64,000 bases of DNA from CAZOVB01 sp046541415 (GCA_046541415.1 JBKHDI010000004.1:1-64000); one strand, 5' to 3'. Shown: positions 50,326-59,226, counted from the stretch's first letter. Numbers and translations: made by a program. Notes: generated by a model from the letters alone, not told the origin.

Positions 50326-50417
50326 GGCAGGTCTCCCTCCACCTGCCCAATCAGGGCTGCAGCACCGCAGGGCAGCGGTGTGGTCTCCCTCCACCATACC
50401 GTTGTCCTCTTTTTTTT
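50326..50417 (+). ncRNA. Twin-hairpin small RNA candidate with anti-Shine-Dalgarno loops
   Basis: Two short hairpins lie side by side: 50326-50347 with arms GGCAGGT/ACCTGCC and 50377-50400 with arms GGTGTGGT/ACCATACC (one G-U pair). Both present the same 8-base loop CTCCCTCC, complementary to a GGAGG Shine-Dalgarno core. The arms differ in sequence yet keep pairing, so the two copies covary. A run of eight T (50410-50417) follows 9 bases after the second hairpin and could end the transcript. The layout resembles small RNAs with anti-SD hairpin loops in alphaproteobacteria; a 5' leader of folK is the alternative. Confidence 0.55.
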
Positions 50418-50483
50418 GCGCCGCCCGGGCCGCACCGCCTCCGAGGTGGTTGATGTTTGGGGCAAATCCGCTAGGCTCTGGGG

Positions 50484-50972
50484 ATGGACCCACGCGTGTT
50501 TGTAGCTTTGGGCAGCAATCTGGGCGACCGACGTCGAACTCTCGGCCGGGCCCTGGAAAGCATGGCCGGGCAGGGGATCGAGTTGGTCGCCTGCTCCGAC
50601 TTCATCCAGACCGAACCGGTCGGAGGCCCCCCCGGGCAGGGGCCGTACCTCAACGCCGTGGCCGAAATCCGAACCGACCTGCCGCCGGAGGAGCTGCTGG
50701 AGCGGCTGGGGCAGATCGAGTCCGACTGCGGCCGCGACCGCGCGACGTCGCAGCGATGGGGGCCCCGGACCTGCGACCTGGATATTCTTCTGTATGGCGA
50801 CCGCATCGTCGAAACACCCGACCTGCAGATCCCGCACCCGCGCATGCGCCAACGGCGTTTCGTGCTCCAGCCGCTCTGCCAGGTCGCCCCGGACGTCGTC
50901 GACCCGCAGACAGGCCGAACCGCCGCGCAGCTGCTGGAAGACCTGGACGCCCCCGAGGCCAGTGGCTCGTGA
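50484..50972 (+). CDS. folK: 2-amino-4-hydroxy-6-hydroxymethyldihydropteridine pyrophosphokinase
   Basis: Transfers pyrophosphate from ATP to hydroxymethyldihydropterin in folate synthesis; 162 residues. HPPK motifs are VFVALGSNLGDRRRTL, YLNAVAEIRTDLPPEELL, GPRTCDLDILLYGD (RTxDLDIL) and IPHPRMRQRRFVLQPL, all intact. It starts the folK-dNK-panC-panD-lgt run; the next gene's GTG overlaps the stop. No DHPS or GTP cyclohydrolase gene is in the window. Confidence 0.95.
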   Translation: MDPRVFVALGSNLGDRRRTLGRALESMAGQGIELVACSDFIQTEPVGGPPGQGPYLNAVAEIRTDLPPEELLERLGQIESDCGRDRATSQRWGPRTCDLDILLYGDRIVETPDLQIPHPRMRQRRFVLQPLCQVAPDVVDPQTGRTAAQLLEDLDAPEASGS

Positions 50973-51574
50973 GTTCGCGTCTGGTGACCATCGTCGGTGC
51001 CCCGGCCTCGGGGAAGACCACCTTGGCCGGCCAATTGGCCCATCTGTTGGGTGCAGGGCGGATCGCCGAGGACTTCCTGTCCAATCCCTTCCTGGACGAG
51101 GCCTATCTTGGCCGAGGCGCAGCCGACCTGCCCTGCCAGATCGATTTCCTGATCTCCCGGGCCAGGCAGCTGGCGCGTTCGATCTTTCCGGCCGAGGGGA
51201 TCTGGGTGGCAGACTACGACTTCTGCATGGACGCCGTCTACGCCCGCACGCGTCTGACCGGGCAAGACTGGCAGACGTATCAGCAGGTCCACGCGAGGAT
51301 CGCACCGCTGATCCGACCCGCAGACGTCCTGATCCACCTGCAGGTGCCCGTCGACGCCCTGGTCCAGCGCATCGGCCTGCGAGGCCGGGACCACGAACGG
51401 GCCATCGGCCCGGAATTCCTGACCAGCCTGACCCGGGCCTACGACAACATGGACCTGGCCTCCCTGGCCGGGGCCGTCCTGACCGTCGACGCCCAGGCCT
51501 GCGACCTGCGCCGCACCGAACAGTGCTCCCCGATCGCCCGTAAGATCCAACAGCTCTGGAAAGACAACACATGA
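50969..51574 (+). CDS. Deoxynucleoside-kinase-like protein
   Basis: A 201-residue P-loop kinase of the dNK/thymidine-kinase-2 type. Walker A is VGAPASGKTTLAGQLA; the substrate region reads AEDFLSNPFLDEAYLG, CQIDFLISRARQLARS and GIWVADYDFCMDAVYART; LRGRDHERA is the lid arginine region. In other bacteria this kinase is fused to or beside FolK. GTG start, overlapping folK by 4 bases as GTGA, and its stop overlaps panC as ATGA. Substrate (deoxynucleoside or other) is not proven. Confidence 0.85.
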   Translation: MSSRLVTIVGAPASGKTTLAGQLAHLLGAGRIAEDFLSNPFLDEAYLGRGAADLPCQIDFLISRARQLARSIFPAEGIWVADYDFCMDAVYARTRLTGQDWQTYQQVHARIAPLIRPADVLIHLQVPVDALVQRIGLRGRDHERAIGPEFLTSLTRAYDNMDLASLAGAVLTVDAQACDLRRTEQCSPIARKIQQLWKDNT

Positions 51575-52434
51575 ACGTCTGCAAGACCATCCAGCAGATC
51601 CGCAACGCCGCAGCCTCGGCCCGCCGGGAGGACAGCAGCGTCCTGCTCGTGCCCACCATGGGTGCTTTGCACGAGGGACACTTCAGCCTGATCCGCCAGG
51701 CCGTCGGGGACGGCGGCTTTGTCGTCGTCAGCATCTTCGTCAACCCCACCCAATTCGCCCCGGGCGAGGACCTGGCCAGCTACCCCAGGTGCGTCGAGCA
51801 GGATCTGGCCGCCTGCGAATCGCTCGCCGCTGACGCGGTCTTCCTGCCGCAAGTCGAGCAGATGTACCCCCAGCAGAGTCTGACGCAGGTCAGCGTGGCC
51901 GGGATGACCGAGACCCTCTGCGGGCGCAGCAGGCAAGGCCACTTCACCGGCGTCTGCACGGTGGTCGCCAAGCTGCTGAACATCGTCCAGCCGGACGTGG
52001 CGCTGTTCGGCCAGAAGGACTTCCAACAGGCTGCGGTCATCCGTCGGATGGTCGCGGATCTGAACTTTCCGGTGCAGATCCGCACGTGTCCGACCGTCCG
52101 GGAGCAGGACGGGCTGGCGATGTCCAGCCGCAACGCCTACCTCGGCCCGGTCCAGCGTCAACAGGCGCCGGTGCTGTACCGGGCGCTTCAGCAGGCCGGC
52201 GAGACGATCCGCCGCGAGCATCCGCCGGCGGCGCAGGTCGTCGAGCAGATCTGCCGGCAGATCGAGCAGGACGCCCCGGCCGGTCGGATCGATTACGTCG
52301 AGGCGGTCGACCCGGTCAGCCTTCTGCCCGTCGAGCAGACGACCGGGCCGGTTCTGCTGGCCCTGGCGGTTCACTTCGGCCGGGCCCGGCTGATCGATAA
52401 CCTCCTGGTGGACTCCGGACCGGCGAAACCATAG
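51571..52434 (+). CDS. panC: Pantothenate synthetase
   Basis: Condenses pantoate and beta-alanine with ATP to pantothenate, 287 residues. LVPTMGALHEGHFSLI with the HIGH-like element, VVVSIFVNPTQFAPGEDL, VCTVVAKLLNIVQPDVALFGQKDFQQ and MSSRNAYLGPVQRQ are the family signatures. Cotranscribed with the kinase upstream and probably panD downstream. panB and panE are not in the window. Confidence 0.96.
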   Translation: MNVCKTIQQIRNAAASARREDSSVLLVPTMGALHEGHFSLIRQAVGDGGFVVVSIFVNPTQFAPGEDLASYPRCVEQDLAACESLAADAVFLPQVEQMYPQQSLTQVSVAGMTETLCGRSRQGHFTGVCTVVAKLLNIVQPDVALFGQKDFQQAAVIRRMVADLNFPVQIRTCPTVREQDGLAMSSRNAYLGPVQRQQAPVLYRALQQAGETIRREHPPAAQVVEQICRQIEQDAPAGRIDYVEAVDPVSLLPVEQTTGPVLLALAVHFGRARLIDNLLVDSGPAKP

Positions 52435-52500
52435 AATAAAAGTTTGGCCCCAGTCTTTTGCAGTCCGCCGCGACGGCGGGAAAGGCAGTTTGCAGCGACC

Positions 52501-52857
52501 ATGCAGATCAAGGTTTTACGCTCGAAGATACACCGGGCCCGCGTAACCGAGGCGCGGATCGACTACGTCGGCTCGATTACCATCGACCGGAAGCTGATGG
52601 ACGCGGTCGGCATCGTGGCAGGCCAGTGCGTGCTGGTCTCGGATATGACCGACGGGGCCCGGTTCGAGACCTACGTGATGGAAGGCGAGGCCGGCAGCGG
52701 CGTGATCTGTATCAACGGCGCCGCGGCCCGGTTGGTCACGGAGGGCGACGAAGTGATTATCATGGCCTTTGCGTACCTGCCGGTCGAGAAGGCCGAGCAG
52801 CTCAAGGCCAAGGTCGCCCTGGTCGACACGGACAACAGACTCACGAGCCTGCTTTGA
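52501..52857 (+). CDS. panD: Aspartate 1-decarboxylase
   Basis: Makes beta-alanine for pantothenate from aspartate using a pyruvoyl group; 118 residues. The self-cleavage site is DYVGSITID (Gly-Ser), the N-terminal MQIKVLRSKIHRARVTEA and the NGAAARLVTEGDEVIIMAF block are typical. It follows panC after 66 bases and supplies the second substrate of PanC. Confidence 0.95.
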   Translation: MQIKVLRSKIHRARVTEARIDYVGSITIDRKLMDAVGIVAGQCVLVSDMTDGARFETYVMEGEAGSGVICINGAAARLVTEGDEVIIMAFAYLPVEKAEQLKAKVALVDTDNRLTSLL

Positions 52858-52884
52858 GGCAGCTCGGGGTGGAGGCCTAGCCGC

Positions 52885-54297
52885 ATGCACCAGATTCTAT
52901 TCGATTTCGGCACGCTGGAGCTGTTCGGCCTGTCGATCCCGCTGCGGGTGTACGGCTATGGGCTGATGCTCGTGCTGGGTTTTCTCTCGGCGATTCTGCT
53001 GGCCCAGTGGCGTGCCCGACGGGTGGGCGAGAACCCGGAAGTCATTGCTGTGGCGGGCATATGGGCGCTTCTGGGGGGGATTTTCGGTGCCCGTTTGGCC
53101 TACGTGATCGAAAACTGGGACAGCCAGTTCTCCCAGGAGAAGGACCTGCTGGCGGCCATGCTGGACATCACCTCCGGCGGGTTGATCTACTACGGCGGGC
53201 TGGGTCTGGCCGCTCTGCTGGTGACGCTCTACCTGCTCTACAAGCGCGTGCCGCTGCGGCGGTATCTGGACGTCGTGGCGGTCAGCCTGATGGTGGGCCT
53301 GGCCTTCGGGCGCATGGGCTGCCTGCTTAACGGCTGCTGCTGGGGAGGCCATTGCCCGCCGGATTTTGCCGTCTCGACGGAATTCCCGCTCTACTCGACG
53401 CCGCTGGTGAAACTCGACGGGCGCGACAGTCCGTACTCCGAGGGGCTCAAGGGTCCCAGCCCGCCCTTTGCCGACATGCTCGAACATGGCCATGCCCACG
53501 TGGACCCGCGCCTGCTGCTGAGGCTTCCCAACGGCAGGACGATCGTCCGCCCGCCGACCGATCTGCACGGTCCGCTGGAGGGCAACCAGTTGGTCCTGCT
53601 GGACAGGCCCCTGGCCCGGACGCGCGAGGCCTTTGTCGCCGCGGCCGGGGAGGACAACCTGCTCAGCCACGCCGAGTGGCGCGCCGAGCTGGAAGACCCC
53701 CAAGGCCTGCTGGCCGGCAGCGAGAGCTGGACCATTGCCTCCATGCACGACGCCGACGACAACGACCTGCTGGACAGCACGGAGTTCCTCCGCTACGTCC
53801 GCACCCGCGGGCAGATGCTGCTGCAGCAGTTCGATGCCGACCAAGACGGCCTGCTCAACCAGGCCGAACGACAGCGGGCCGATGCGTTCCTCCGGGCCGA
53901 CCTGCTGACACTGGCAGCCCACACGCACACGCCGACGCTTCTGCCGGCCCAGCTGCTGGGCGTGATCAACGCGCTGCTGCTGGCGCTGATCCTGCTGGTC
54001 TTCTTCCGTCTTCGTCGGCGGGAGGGGCAGGTCTTCGCGGTCATGGTCGTGCTCTACCCGATCACGCGGTTCCTGCTGGAGTTGATCCGCAGCGACAACC
54101 CGCACAACCTGACCAGCCTGCAGTTGACGCACAACCAGTGGACCAGCGTGGTTACGGTCATCGCGGGCATCGGCCTGCTGGTCTGGCTGCAGAAGCTTCC
54201 TGCCTCGGCCGGGCCGGTTCTGGCTGAACGCCTGGCCGCCGCGGAAGCCAGCGGCCCCCCATCCAACCCATCAAACAACAGGAGCAAGCGGAAATGA
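52885..54297 (+). CDS. lgt: Prolipoprotein diacylglyceryl transferase with EF-hand insertion
   Basis: Adds the diacylglyceryl group to the lipobox Cys of prolipoproteins in the inner membrane. The usual Lgt is about 270-290 residues; this is 470. The signature GRMGCLLNGCCWGGHCPPDF is at about 142-161, and the C-terminal helices are RLRRREGQVFAVMVVLYPITRFLLELIRSDNP. Between them, residues about 170-345 are an extra soluble domain containing two canonical 12-residue EF-hand loops, DADDNDLLDSTE (289-300) and DADQDGLLNQAE (317-328), suggesting calcium binding. Confidence 0.88.
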   Translation: MHQILFDFGTLELFGLSIPLRVYGYGLMLVLGFLSAILLAQWRARRVGENPEVIAVAGIWALLGGIFGARLAYVIENWDSQFSQEKDLLAAMLDITSGGLIYYGGLGLAALLVTLYLLYKRVPLRRYLDVVAVSLMVGLAFGRMGCLLNGCCWGGHCPPDFAVSTEFPLYSTPLVKLDGRDSPYSEGLKGPSPPFADMLEHGHAHVDPRLLLRLPNGRTIVRPPTDLHGPLEGNQLVLLDRPLARTREAFVAAAGEDNLLSHAEWRAELEDPQGLLAGSESWTIASMHDADDNDLLDSTEFLRYVRTRGQMLLQQFDADQDGLLNQAERQRADAFLRADLLTLAAHTHTPTLLPAQLLGVINALLLALILLVFFRLRRREGQVFAVMVVLYPITRFLLELIRSDNPHNLTSLQLTHNQWTSVVTVIAGIGLLVWLQKLPASAGPVLAERLAAAEASGPPSNPSNNRSKRK

Positions 54298-56600
54298 AAC
54301 CGACGATCACATCCTGGATACTGGCCGCCGCTGCGGGACTGGGGCTCATTCGCCTTGCCGGGGCCCAGACCGAGCCGGCCAGGCTGGCCGCCGAGTCTCT
54401 CCGCCACGACGCCCAGTCTCTGCTGCTGGAGCCCGACGCGACCGCTCGGGCCGGACGCATCTTCGCCCTCGTCCAGGCCGCCGAAGCGCTGAAAGACGAA
54501 AACCCGGCGACCTGCCGCATCCTGGCCGACATCTACGCGGTTCGGTCCCAGCCGGAAAAGGCGGCCGAGGCCCTGGCCAACTGCCTCAGGTCCGACGCCG
54601 TCGACGACGCGATGGGACGCCGGTGGCTGTCGCTGCGGCTGGCGGCGCTTCAGACGGCCGATGACCGCATCGAGATGCTCGAAGCCCTGCTGGACGACAC
54701 AGCCCTGTCGGGGACCGTCCGGGCCGAGGCCGCCGTCGAGCTGGGACGCATCCGCCTGGGACAGAACGAAAAATCCGTCGCCGCGGCGATGTTCCTGCGG
54801 GCCCTGCGGGCCGATCCGGGCAACCCGGAGGCCCTTTCGGCCATGCTCCAGACCCGGCTGGGCCTGGACGCCGAGCAGCGGGGGGCCTATGTCATCCGCC
54901 TCCACCAGGCCCTGCCTCGCAACGAGGCCGCCGCCGTCGGCGCCGCCAGCGCCCTGGGTGAACTGGGCCTGCATTCCCGCGCCGTCGACCTGTTCGACTA
55001 CATCGGCAAGCTCCGCGAGAAAATGGGCATCGAGCACAGCGCCGATGCTTTCATCTCGGCCCGGTGCAACGCGCTGCTCGACGCCGGGCGTTACGACGAG
55101 GTCATCGGCCTGCTCGAACCGATGCTCGAGAAGACCAACGAATACAGCGACCTCTACCTGCCGCTGATCGAGGCCTACCAGCGAAAGCAGAATGTCCAGG
55201 CCGCCGACGACCTGATCGGCGCTGCCGAGAAGTACATGAAGGCGCAGCTGAAGGACAAGCCCCTGACGGCCGAGACCGCCCTGCGCCTGGGCTGGTTCTA
55301 TGTCATCACCAAGCCCGACGCCCAGCAGGCCATGTCGTACGCCCAGGCGGCCTCGCAGCTCCAGCCGGACAGCCCCCTGGGCAAGCGGGTTTACGGCATC
55401 AGCCTGCTGCAGACCAAGCAGGCCGAGAAAGGCGCCGAACTGCTCGAGCCCCTGGTCGCCTCGGACCCGTGGGCGGCGGTGCTGCTGGCCCAGCACTACC
55501 TGCAACAGGACGACAAGACCAGGGCCGTCCGGATCCTCGAACGGGCCAACCTGACCAGCCGCTCCGGGCCGGCGGCCAGGCAGCTGGCCGAGCTGGCCGG
55601 ACAGCTGGACGTCAAGCGTCCCCAGCCGAAGGGCGCCGCAGCGGCCGCGGCTGCCTTCGATGCCAGCCTGACCCTCCGCAACTGGGTGCTCCAGCCCCAA
55701 CTGGCCCTGAGGGTCGAGTTGCAGGCCCCGCGCGAGCAGGTGGTCCCGGGCGAGGGGATCGAGGTGGTCGTCGCCCTGCAGAACCGCACCGACAAGCCCC
55801 TGCCGATGGGCCCGGACGGCCTGGCCAGGCCCATGGTCGCCCTCAAGGCCGTCACCGGCGGGGGAAAGAGCTTTGCCTCCCTGCCGATGGTTGTCCTGCC
55901 CAGTGGGCGCCTGCTTCAGCCGCACCAGACCGTCCGGCGCAAGGTCCGGATCGACGTGGCCGATCTGCAGCAGACGCTCATCCAGGCGCCGTTCTCGCGC
56001 GCGGCGATCACGGTCTCGGGAACCTTCGACCCGGGCATGGACGCCGAGGGGCAGACCGTCTCGCTCAGCAGCAGCGTGAAGGTCGATCCGGTGGTGATCG
56101 TCCGCAGCCCGATGGTCTCGCCCCCCGCTTCCGACGCCGCCGCGGGCTGGCGCCAGGCCTACCAGGCAGCCCTGATGGCCCTGCAGCGCAAGACCGAGAG
56201 CAAGGACGTCGCCCAGCGCGCCGCCGCCGCGCGCCAGGTCGCGTCGTTGCTGGCAGCCGCCCGTCGGGTCGAGCTGGGAGAGGCCTCCCTGCCTGCGGCG
56301 CTGGCGAATGTCACCCTCAAGTCCGACGCGTTCGACTTCTACCGCAAGCTGATGCTCGATCCCAGCCCCGTCGTCCGGGCCGAGATGGTCTCGTCGCTGC
56401 GTTTTGTCCCGCTGTCGCGCGATCTGCTCAAGCCCCTGGGCCGGCGGTTCGATGACCCAAGCTGGCTGGTCCGTCTGCGGGTGGCCGAGACCGTGGGCCA
56501 GTCCGACACGCCGGGCAGGAAGGTGATCCTGGACTATCTGGCCGCCGACAAGGTCGCCTACGTGGTCAACATGGCCCGGGCGTTTCTGGGATCGAACTAG
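54294..56600 (+). CDS. Secreted TPR/HEAT-type repeat protein
   Basis: A 768-residue protein with a signal peptide (WILAAAAGLGLIRLAGAQ), probably lipoprotein-free. Residues about 40-450 are TPR-like helical hairpins (EALKDENPATCRILADIYAVRSQPEKAAEAL and so on), a central beta-rich segment at about 460-600, and a C-terminal HEAT-like part (VRAEMVSSLRFVPLSRDLLKPLGRRFDD). Its ATG overlaps the lgt stop as ATGA. I recognise no named function; the setting suggests an envelope scaffold. Confidence 0.7.
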   Translation: MKPTITSWILAAAAGLGLIRLAGAQTEPARLAAESLRHDAQSLLLEPDATARAGRIFALVQAAEALKDENPATCRILADIYAVRSQPEKAAEALANCLRSDAVDDAMGRRWLSLRLAALQTADDRIEMLEALLDDTALSGTVRAEAAVELGRIRLGQNEKSVAAAMFLRALRADPGNPEALSAMLQTRLGLDAEQRGAYVIRLHQALPRNEAAAVGAASALGELGLHSRAVDLFDYIGKLREKMGIEHSADAFISARCNALLDAGRYDEVIGLLEPMLEKTNEYSDLYLPLIEAYQRKQNVQAADDLIGAAEKYMKAQLKDKPLTAETALRLGWFYVITKPDAQQAMSYAQAASQLQPDSPLGKRVYGISLLQTKQAEKGAELLEPLVASDPWAAVLLAQHYLQQDDKTRAVRILERANLTSRSGPAARQLAELAGQLDVKRPQPKGAAAAAAAFDASLTLRNWVLQPQLALRVELQAPREQVVPGEGIEVVVALQNRTDKPLPMGPDGLARPMVALKAVTGGGKSFASLPMVVLPSGRLLQPHQTVRRKVRIDVADLQQTLIQAPFSRAAITVSGTFDPGMDAEGQTVSLSSSVKVDPVVIVRSPMVSPPASDAAAGWRQAYQAALMALQRKTESKDVAQRAAAARQVASLLAAARRVELGEASLPAALANVTLKSDAFDFYRKLMLDPSPVVRAEMVSSLRFVPLSRDLLKPLGRRFDDPSWLVRLRVAETVGQSDTPGRKVILDYLAADKVAYVVNMARAFLGSN

Positions 56601-56663
56601 GGTCCGCGCCCGCCGGCCGCATATAATTGGCCAGAGGCACACGCAATAGCCAAGGTGGCCGAG

Positions 56664-57599
56664 ATGAAATTCCACATCTGCATAGCGCTGCTGGTCGTGG
56701 CAGGCGCCGGTCCGTTGGCCCGGGCCCAGAGCGGGCGAACCGAGACCGGCGACGGCAAGAATGTGACCTTCGGCGAGCCGGCCCGGTTCTACAACCTCGA
56801 GGACCAGGTCAAAAACGCTGCCGAGGCGATCGCCCAGGCCCAGCAGCTGATCCAGCAAGAGCAGTGGTACCAGGCGCGGCGACAGCTGGACCGCGTAAGG
56901 GGCCAGCAGACCCAGTCTCAGGCCCGGGCCGTCCGCCAACTCTATCTGCAGATCGACAAGCAGGGCCAGTTGCAGCTCAAACAGGCCCATGCCACCTTCA
57001 ACCAGGGCAAGTACGCCCAGGGGCTGAAGATGTACCGCCAGATCCTGACGACGTTCGGCTGGCTGCCGGCAGGCGTGGCCGCCCGCGACGCAATCAGCCG
57101 GGCCCGCCGGGACCCGCTCGTCGCTGCCGCTATGGGCGACGAGAAGGCAAACACCCTGATCGAAACGCTGGACAAACGCATCGACGCGGCCTTCCGGGCC
57201 GCCGCCGGTCGGGCGAACGAATCGTCCGGCGAGACGCCCGAGCCGTCGGAAGAGCCGATCGACAGGACGGTCAAGATCCGCCGGTTAGGCGACCAGATGC
57301 TCCTGGAGGTCATCCGGACCATGCGACGCGTCGCCCGCAGCTATCCCGACACGCCGACGGGCCTGGAGGTCGCCAGCCAGCTGGAGGCGTTGGGGGAAGA
57401 TCAAGCCTTCGCCCGGCGACTGGGGCAGATCGAGCGGACGGCCGAGGCCGAGGAACTGCTGAAGATGGCCCGGATGTACGCCGCTGCCGGCCGGGAAGAC
57501 CTCGCACGCAAACGCTATCTCGAACTGGTTGAAAAGTACCAGGGCATGGACCAAGCCGACCAGGCCGCCCGACAACTGGGAAGACTCGGGACCGACTGA
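56664..57599 (+). CDS. Secreted TPR-type repeat protein
   Basis: A 311-residue protein. MKFHICIALLVVAGAGPLARA is a signal peptide; the mature part is helical with repeats resembling YbgF/BamD-like TPR units (QLIQQEQWYQARRQLDRVRG, GLKMYRQILTTFGWLPAG and AAAGREDLARKRYLELVEKY). I chose the ATG at 56664, with AAGGTGG as ribosome-binding site; a GTG at 56655 is a longer option. Probably partners the 768-residue repeat protein in the envelope, but no function is known. Confidence 0.65.
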   Translation: MKFHICIALLVVAGAGPLARAQSGRTETGDGKNVTFGEPARFYNLEDQVKNAAEAIAQAQQLIQQEQWYQARRQLDRVRGQQTQSQARAVRQLYLQIDKQGQLQLKQAHATFNQGKYAQGLKMYRQILTTFGWLPAGVAARDAISRARRDPLVAAAMGDEKANTLIETLDKRIDAAFRAAAGRANESSGETPEPSEEPIDRTVKIRRLGDQMLLEVIRTMRRVARSYPDTPTGLEVASQLEALGEDQAFARRLGQIERTAEAEELLKMARMYAAAGREDLARKRYLELVEKYQGMDQADQAARQLGRLGTD

Positions 57600-57633
57600 T
57601 ACCGGCCGGGCCGCCCAAGCTATCTCAAGCATC

Positions 57634-57662
57634 TTGCCAAATGCCCGCTCTACGGGTAGTCT
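57634..57662 (+). promoter_or_regulatory. Promoter candidate of the KDPG aldolase gene
   Basis: TTGCCA (57634-57639), a 17-base spacer and TAGTCT (57657-57662), 39 bases upstream of the ATG at 57702, which has AGGAG in front. Confidence 0.35.
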
Positions 57663-57701
57663 CTGGCTTTGTCAGACGAAGAACCCCAAAGGAGAACAGA
57701 C

Positions 57702-58358
57702 ATGACCGATCGTGCCGCGGCCGCTGAGCGCCTCTGCAACAAGGGCGTCGTTGCCGTCGTCCGAGCCTCCAACAGCGGACAGTTGATCGACGTGGCCCAA
57801 GCCCTGCTGGCCGGCGGAGTCGACTGCATCGAGATCACCATGACCACGCCGAACGCCCTGGAAGTCATCGCCGACTGCCGCAAGCAGCTGGACGAAGCCT
57901 TCGTCGGCGTCGGCAGCGTGCTGAACGCCCAGACGGCCGAGGAGGCCATCCAGGCCGGGGCGCAGTTCGTCGTCTCGCCGATTTTCGACCCGTCGGTCAT
58001 CGAGAAATCGCACCAGCACGACTGTCCGTGCGTGCCGGGCGCATTTACGCCTACCGAGATCCACCGGGCCACCGAGGCCGGGGCGGACATGGTCAAAGTC
58101 TTCCCGGCGGGGATGTTCGGGCCGAAGTTTTTCAAGGCGGTTCTGGCGCCCATGCCGCACCTGAAGCTCACGCCGACCGGCGGGGTGGACCTGGATACGG
58201 CCGGGGCGTGGATCAAGGCGGGGGCCAGGACGTTGGGCATCGGTTCATCACTGGTGACCAAGTCTGCGCTGGCCAGCGGGAACTTCCAGGAGATTACGGA
58301 CCTGGCGGGTCGGTACGTGGAAATTGTCGCCGAAGCCCGGGCCACCAAGGCCCGCTGA
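57702..58358 (+). CDS. eda: KDPG/KHG aldolase
   Basis: Class I aldolase of 218 residues cleaving 2-keto-3-deoxy-6-phosphogluconate into pyruvate and glyceraldehyde 3-phosphate. Glu of the family is in CIEITMTT, and the Schiff-base Lys in DMVKVFPAGMFG; LTPTGGVDLDTAG forms the phosphate-binding end. AGGAG stands 9 bases before the ATG. Together with the kinase at 34459 it would form a KDG to KDPG to pyruvate route. Confidence 0.92.
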   Translation: MTDRAAAAERLCNKGVVAVVRASNSGQLIDVAQALLAGGVDCIEITMTTPNALEVIADCRKQLDEAFVGVGSVLNAQTAEEAIQAGAQFVVSPIFDPSVIEKSHQHDCPCVPGAFTPTEIHRATEAGADMVKVFPAGMFGPKFFKAVLAPMPHLKLTPTGGVDLDTAGAWIKAGARTLGIGSSLVTKSALASGNFQEITDLAGRYVEIVAEARATKAR

Positions 58359-58399
58359 GAGGCCGGCGGACCCGGCAGAGGCCCGAAGGGCTGGATGCG

Positions 58400-59218
58400 A
58401 TGACCTGCTCGAACGACGAGAATGGCAAGACGCGTTGCCCATGGCTGTGGCTGATCCGTCGCCCGGCGATGCAGTTGATGCTGGCCGACCGGGAGCAGTT
58501 TGCCTCCCTGCCGGCCGGTCCGTTCCGTCGGGCGTGGATCGAGCTGTTGCTGTTTTCGCTGGCCTGGGGCCTGCTGAACATCGGGCTGTGGGATCTGGCA
58601 ACGCGCGGGATTTCCTCAGCCAGCGGGCTGCCGTTGGTTCCGGCAGGCCTGGTTCTGCTGGCGGGGGGGATGTGGCTGTACCGTCGGTCGCTGGTGGCGT
58701 TGGGGAAGTTGGCAGCGCCGAAGGAGACGGCCGGGGCGGCCTTGGTCGGTGCGCTGGTGGCGGTTTTCTGGCTGCTGGTGCTGCTGGACCTGCCCGGCCC
58801 GTTGCCTTCGACGGGCATGGTCCTGCCGGCGGGTCTGCAGTGGCTACGTCCGTTGCCATGGTACCGCGTGCTGCTGTTGTCCCCGATCTGGGGTGCCTGG
58901 GCGATGCTGATCACCTGTCAGTTCTGTCGGCCCGACCGGCAGAGCAGCCCGGCGATAGCGGCCCTGGCGACCGGTTGCGGCCCGGCCTCGGCGGCGATGG
59001 CGATGGTGGTTCCACTGGCCGGTTCCCTATACTATTTCAACCACCTGTCGTGGTGGCAGTCGACGATACCGGCCTCGGCGATCGTCGCGGCCACGGTGGG
59101 CGGATGGCTGTTCTGTAATCGTTTCGGTGGTCTGCGTCGCGAGGCCCTGCTGGCCGTGAACGTCCTGACGCAGATCGTGTTTACTGTCGCGTATCTGGTC
59201 AATCGCTCGTTTCCTTGA
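58400..59218 (+). CDS. Polytopic membrane protein of unknown function
   Basis: A 272-residue membrane protein with about six hydrophobic segments (WIELLLFSLAWGLLNIGLW, LPLVPAGLVLLAGGMWLY, AALVGALVAVFWLLVLLDL, WYRVLLLSPIWGAWAMLITC and others). A short N-terminal cytoplasmic part has two Cys. I do not recognise the family. It lies between eda and purC with no obvious promoter of its own. Confidence 0.7.
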   Translation: MTCSNDENGKTRCPWLWLIRRPAMQLMLADREQFASLPAGPFRRAWIELLLFSLAWGLLNIGLWDLATRGISSASGLPLVPAGLVLLAGGMWLYRRSLVALGKLAAPKETAGAALVGALVAVFWLLVLLDLPGPLPSTGMVLPAGLQWLRPLPWYRVLLLSPIWGAWAMLITCQFCRPDRQSSPAIAALATGCGPASAAMAMVVPLAGSLYYFNHLSWWQSTIPASAIVAATVGGWLFCNRFGGLRREALLAVNVLTQIVFTVAYLVNRSFP

Positions 59219-59226
59219 ACCGAGGG

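Noticed and set aside
50330..50395. Two copies of GGTCTCCCTCCACC seen as a start of a CRISPR array
   Set aside because: Only two copies of 14 bases exist and both are explained by hairpin loops and closing pairs; there are no further units or cas genes.
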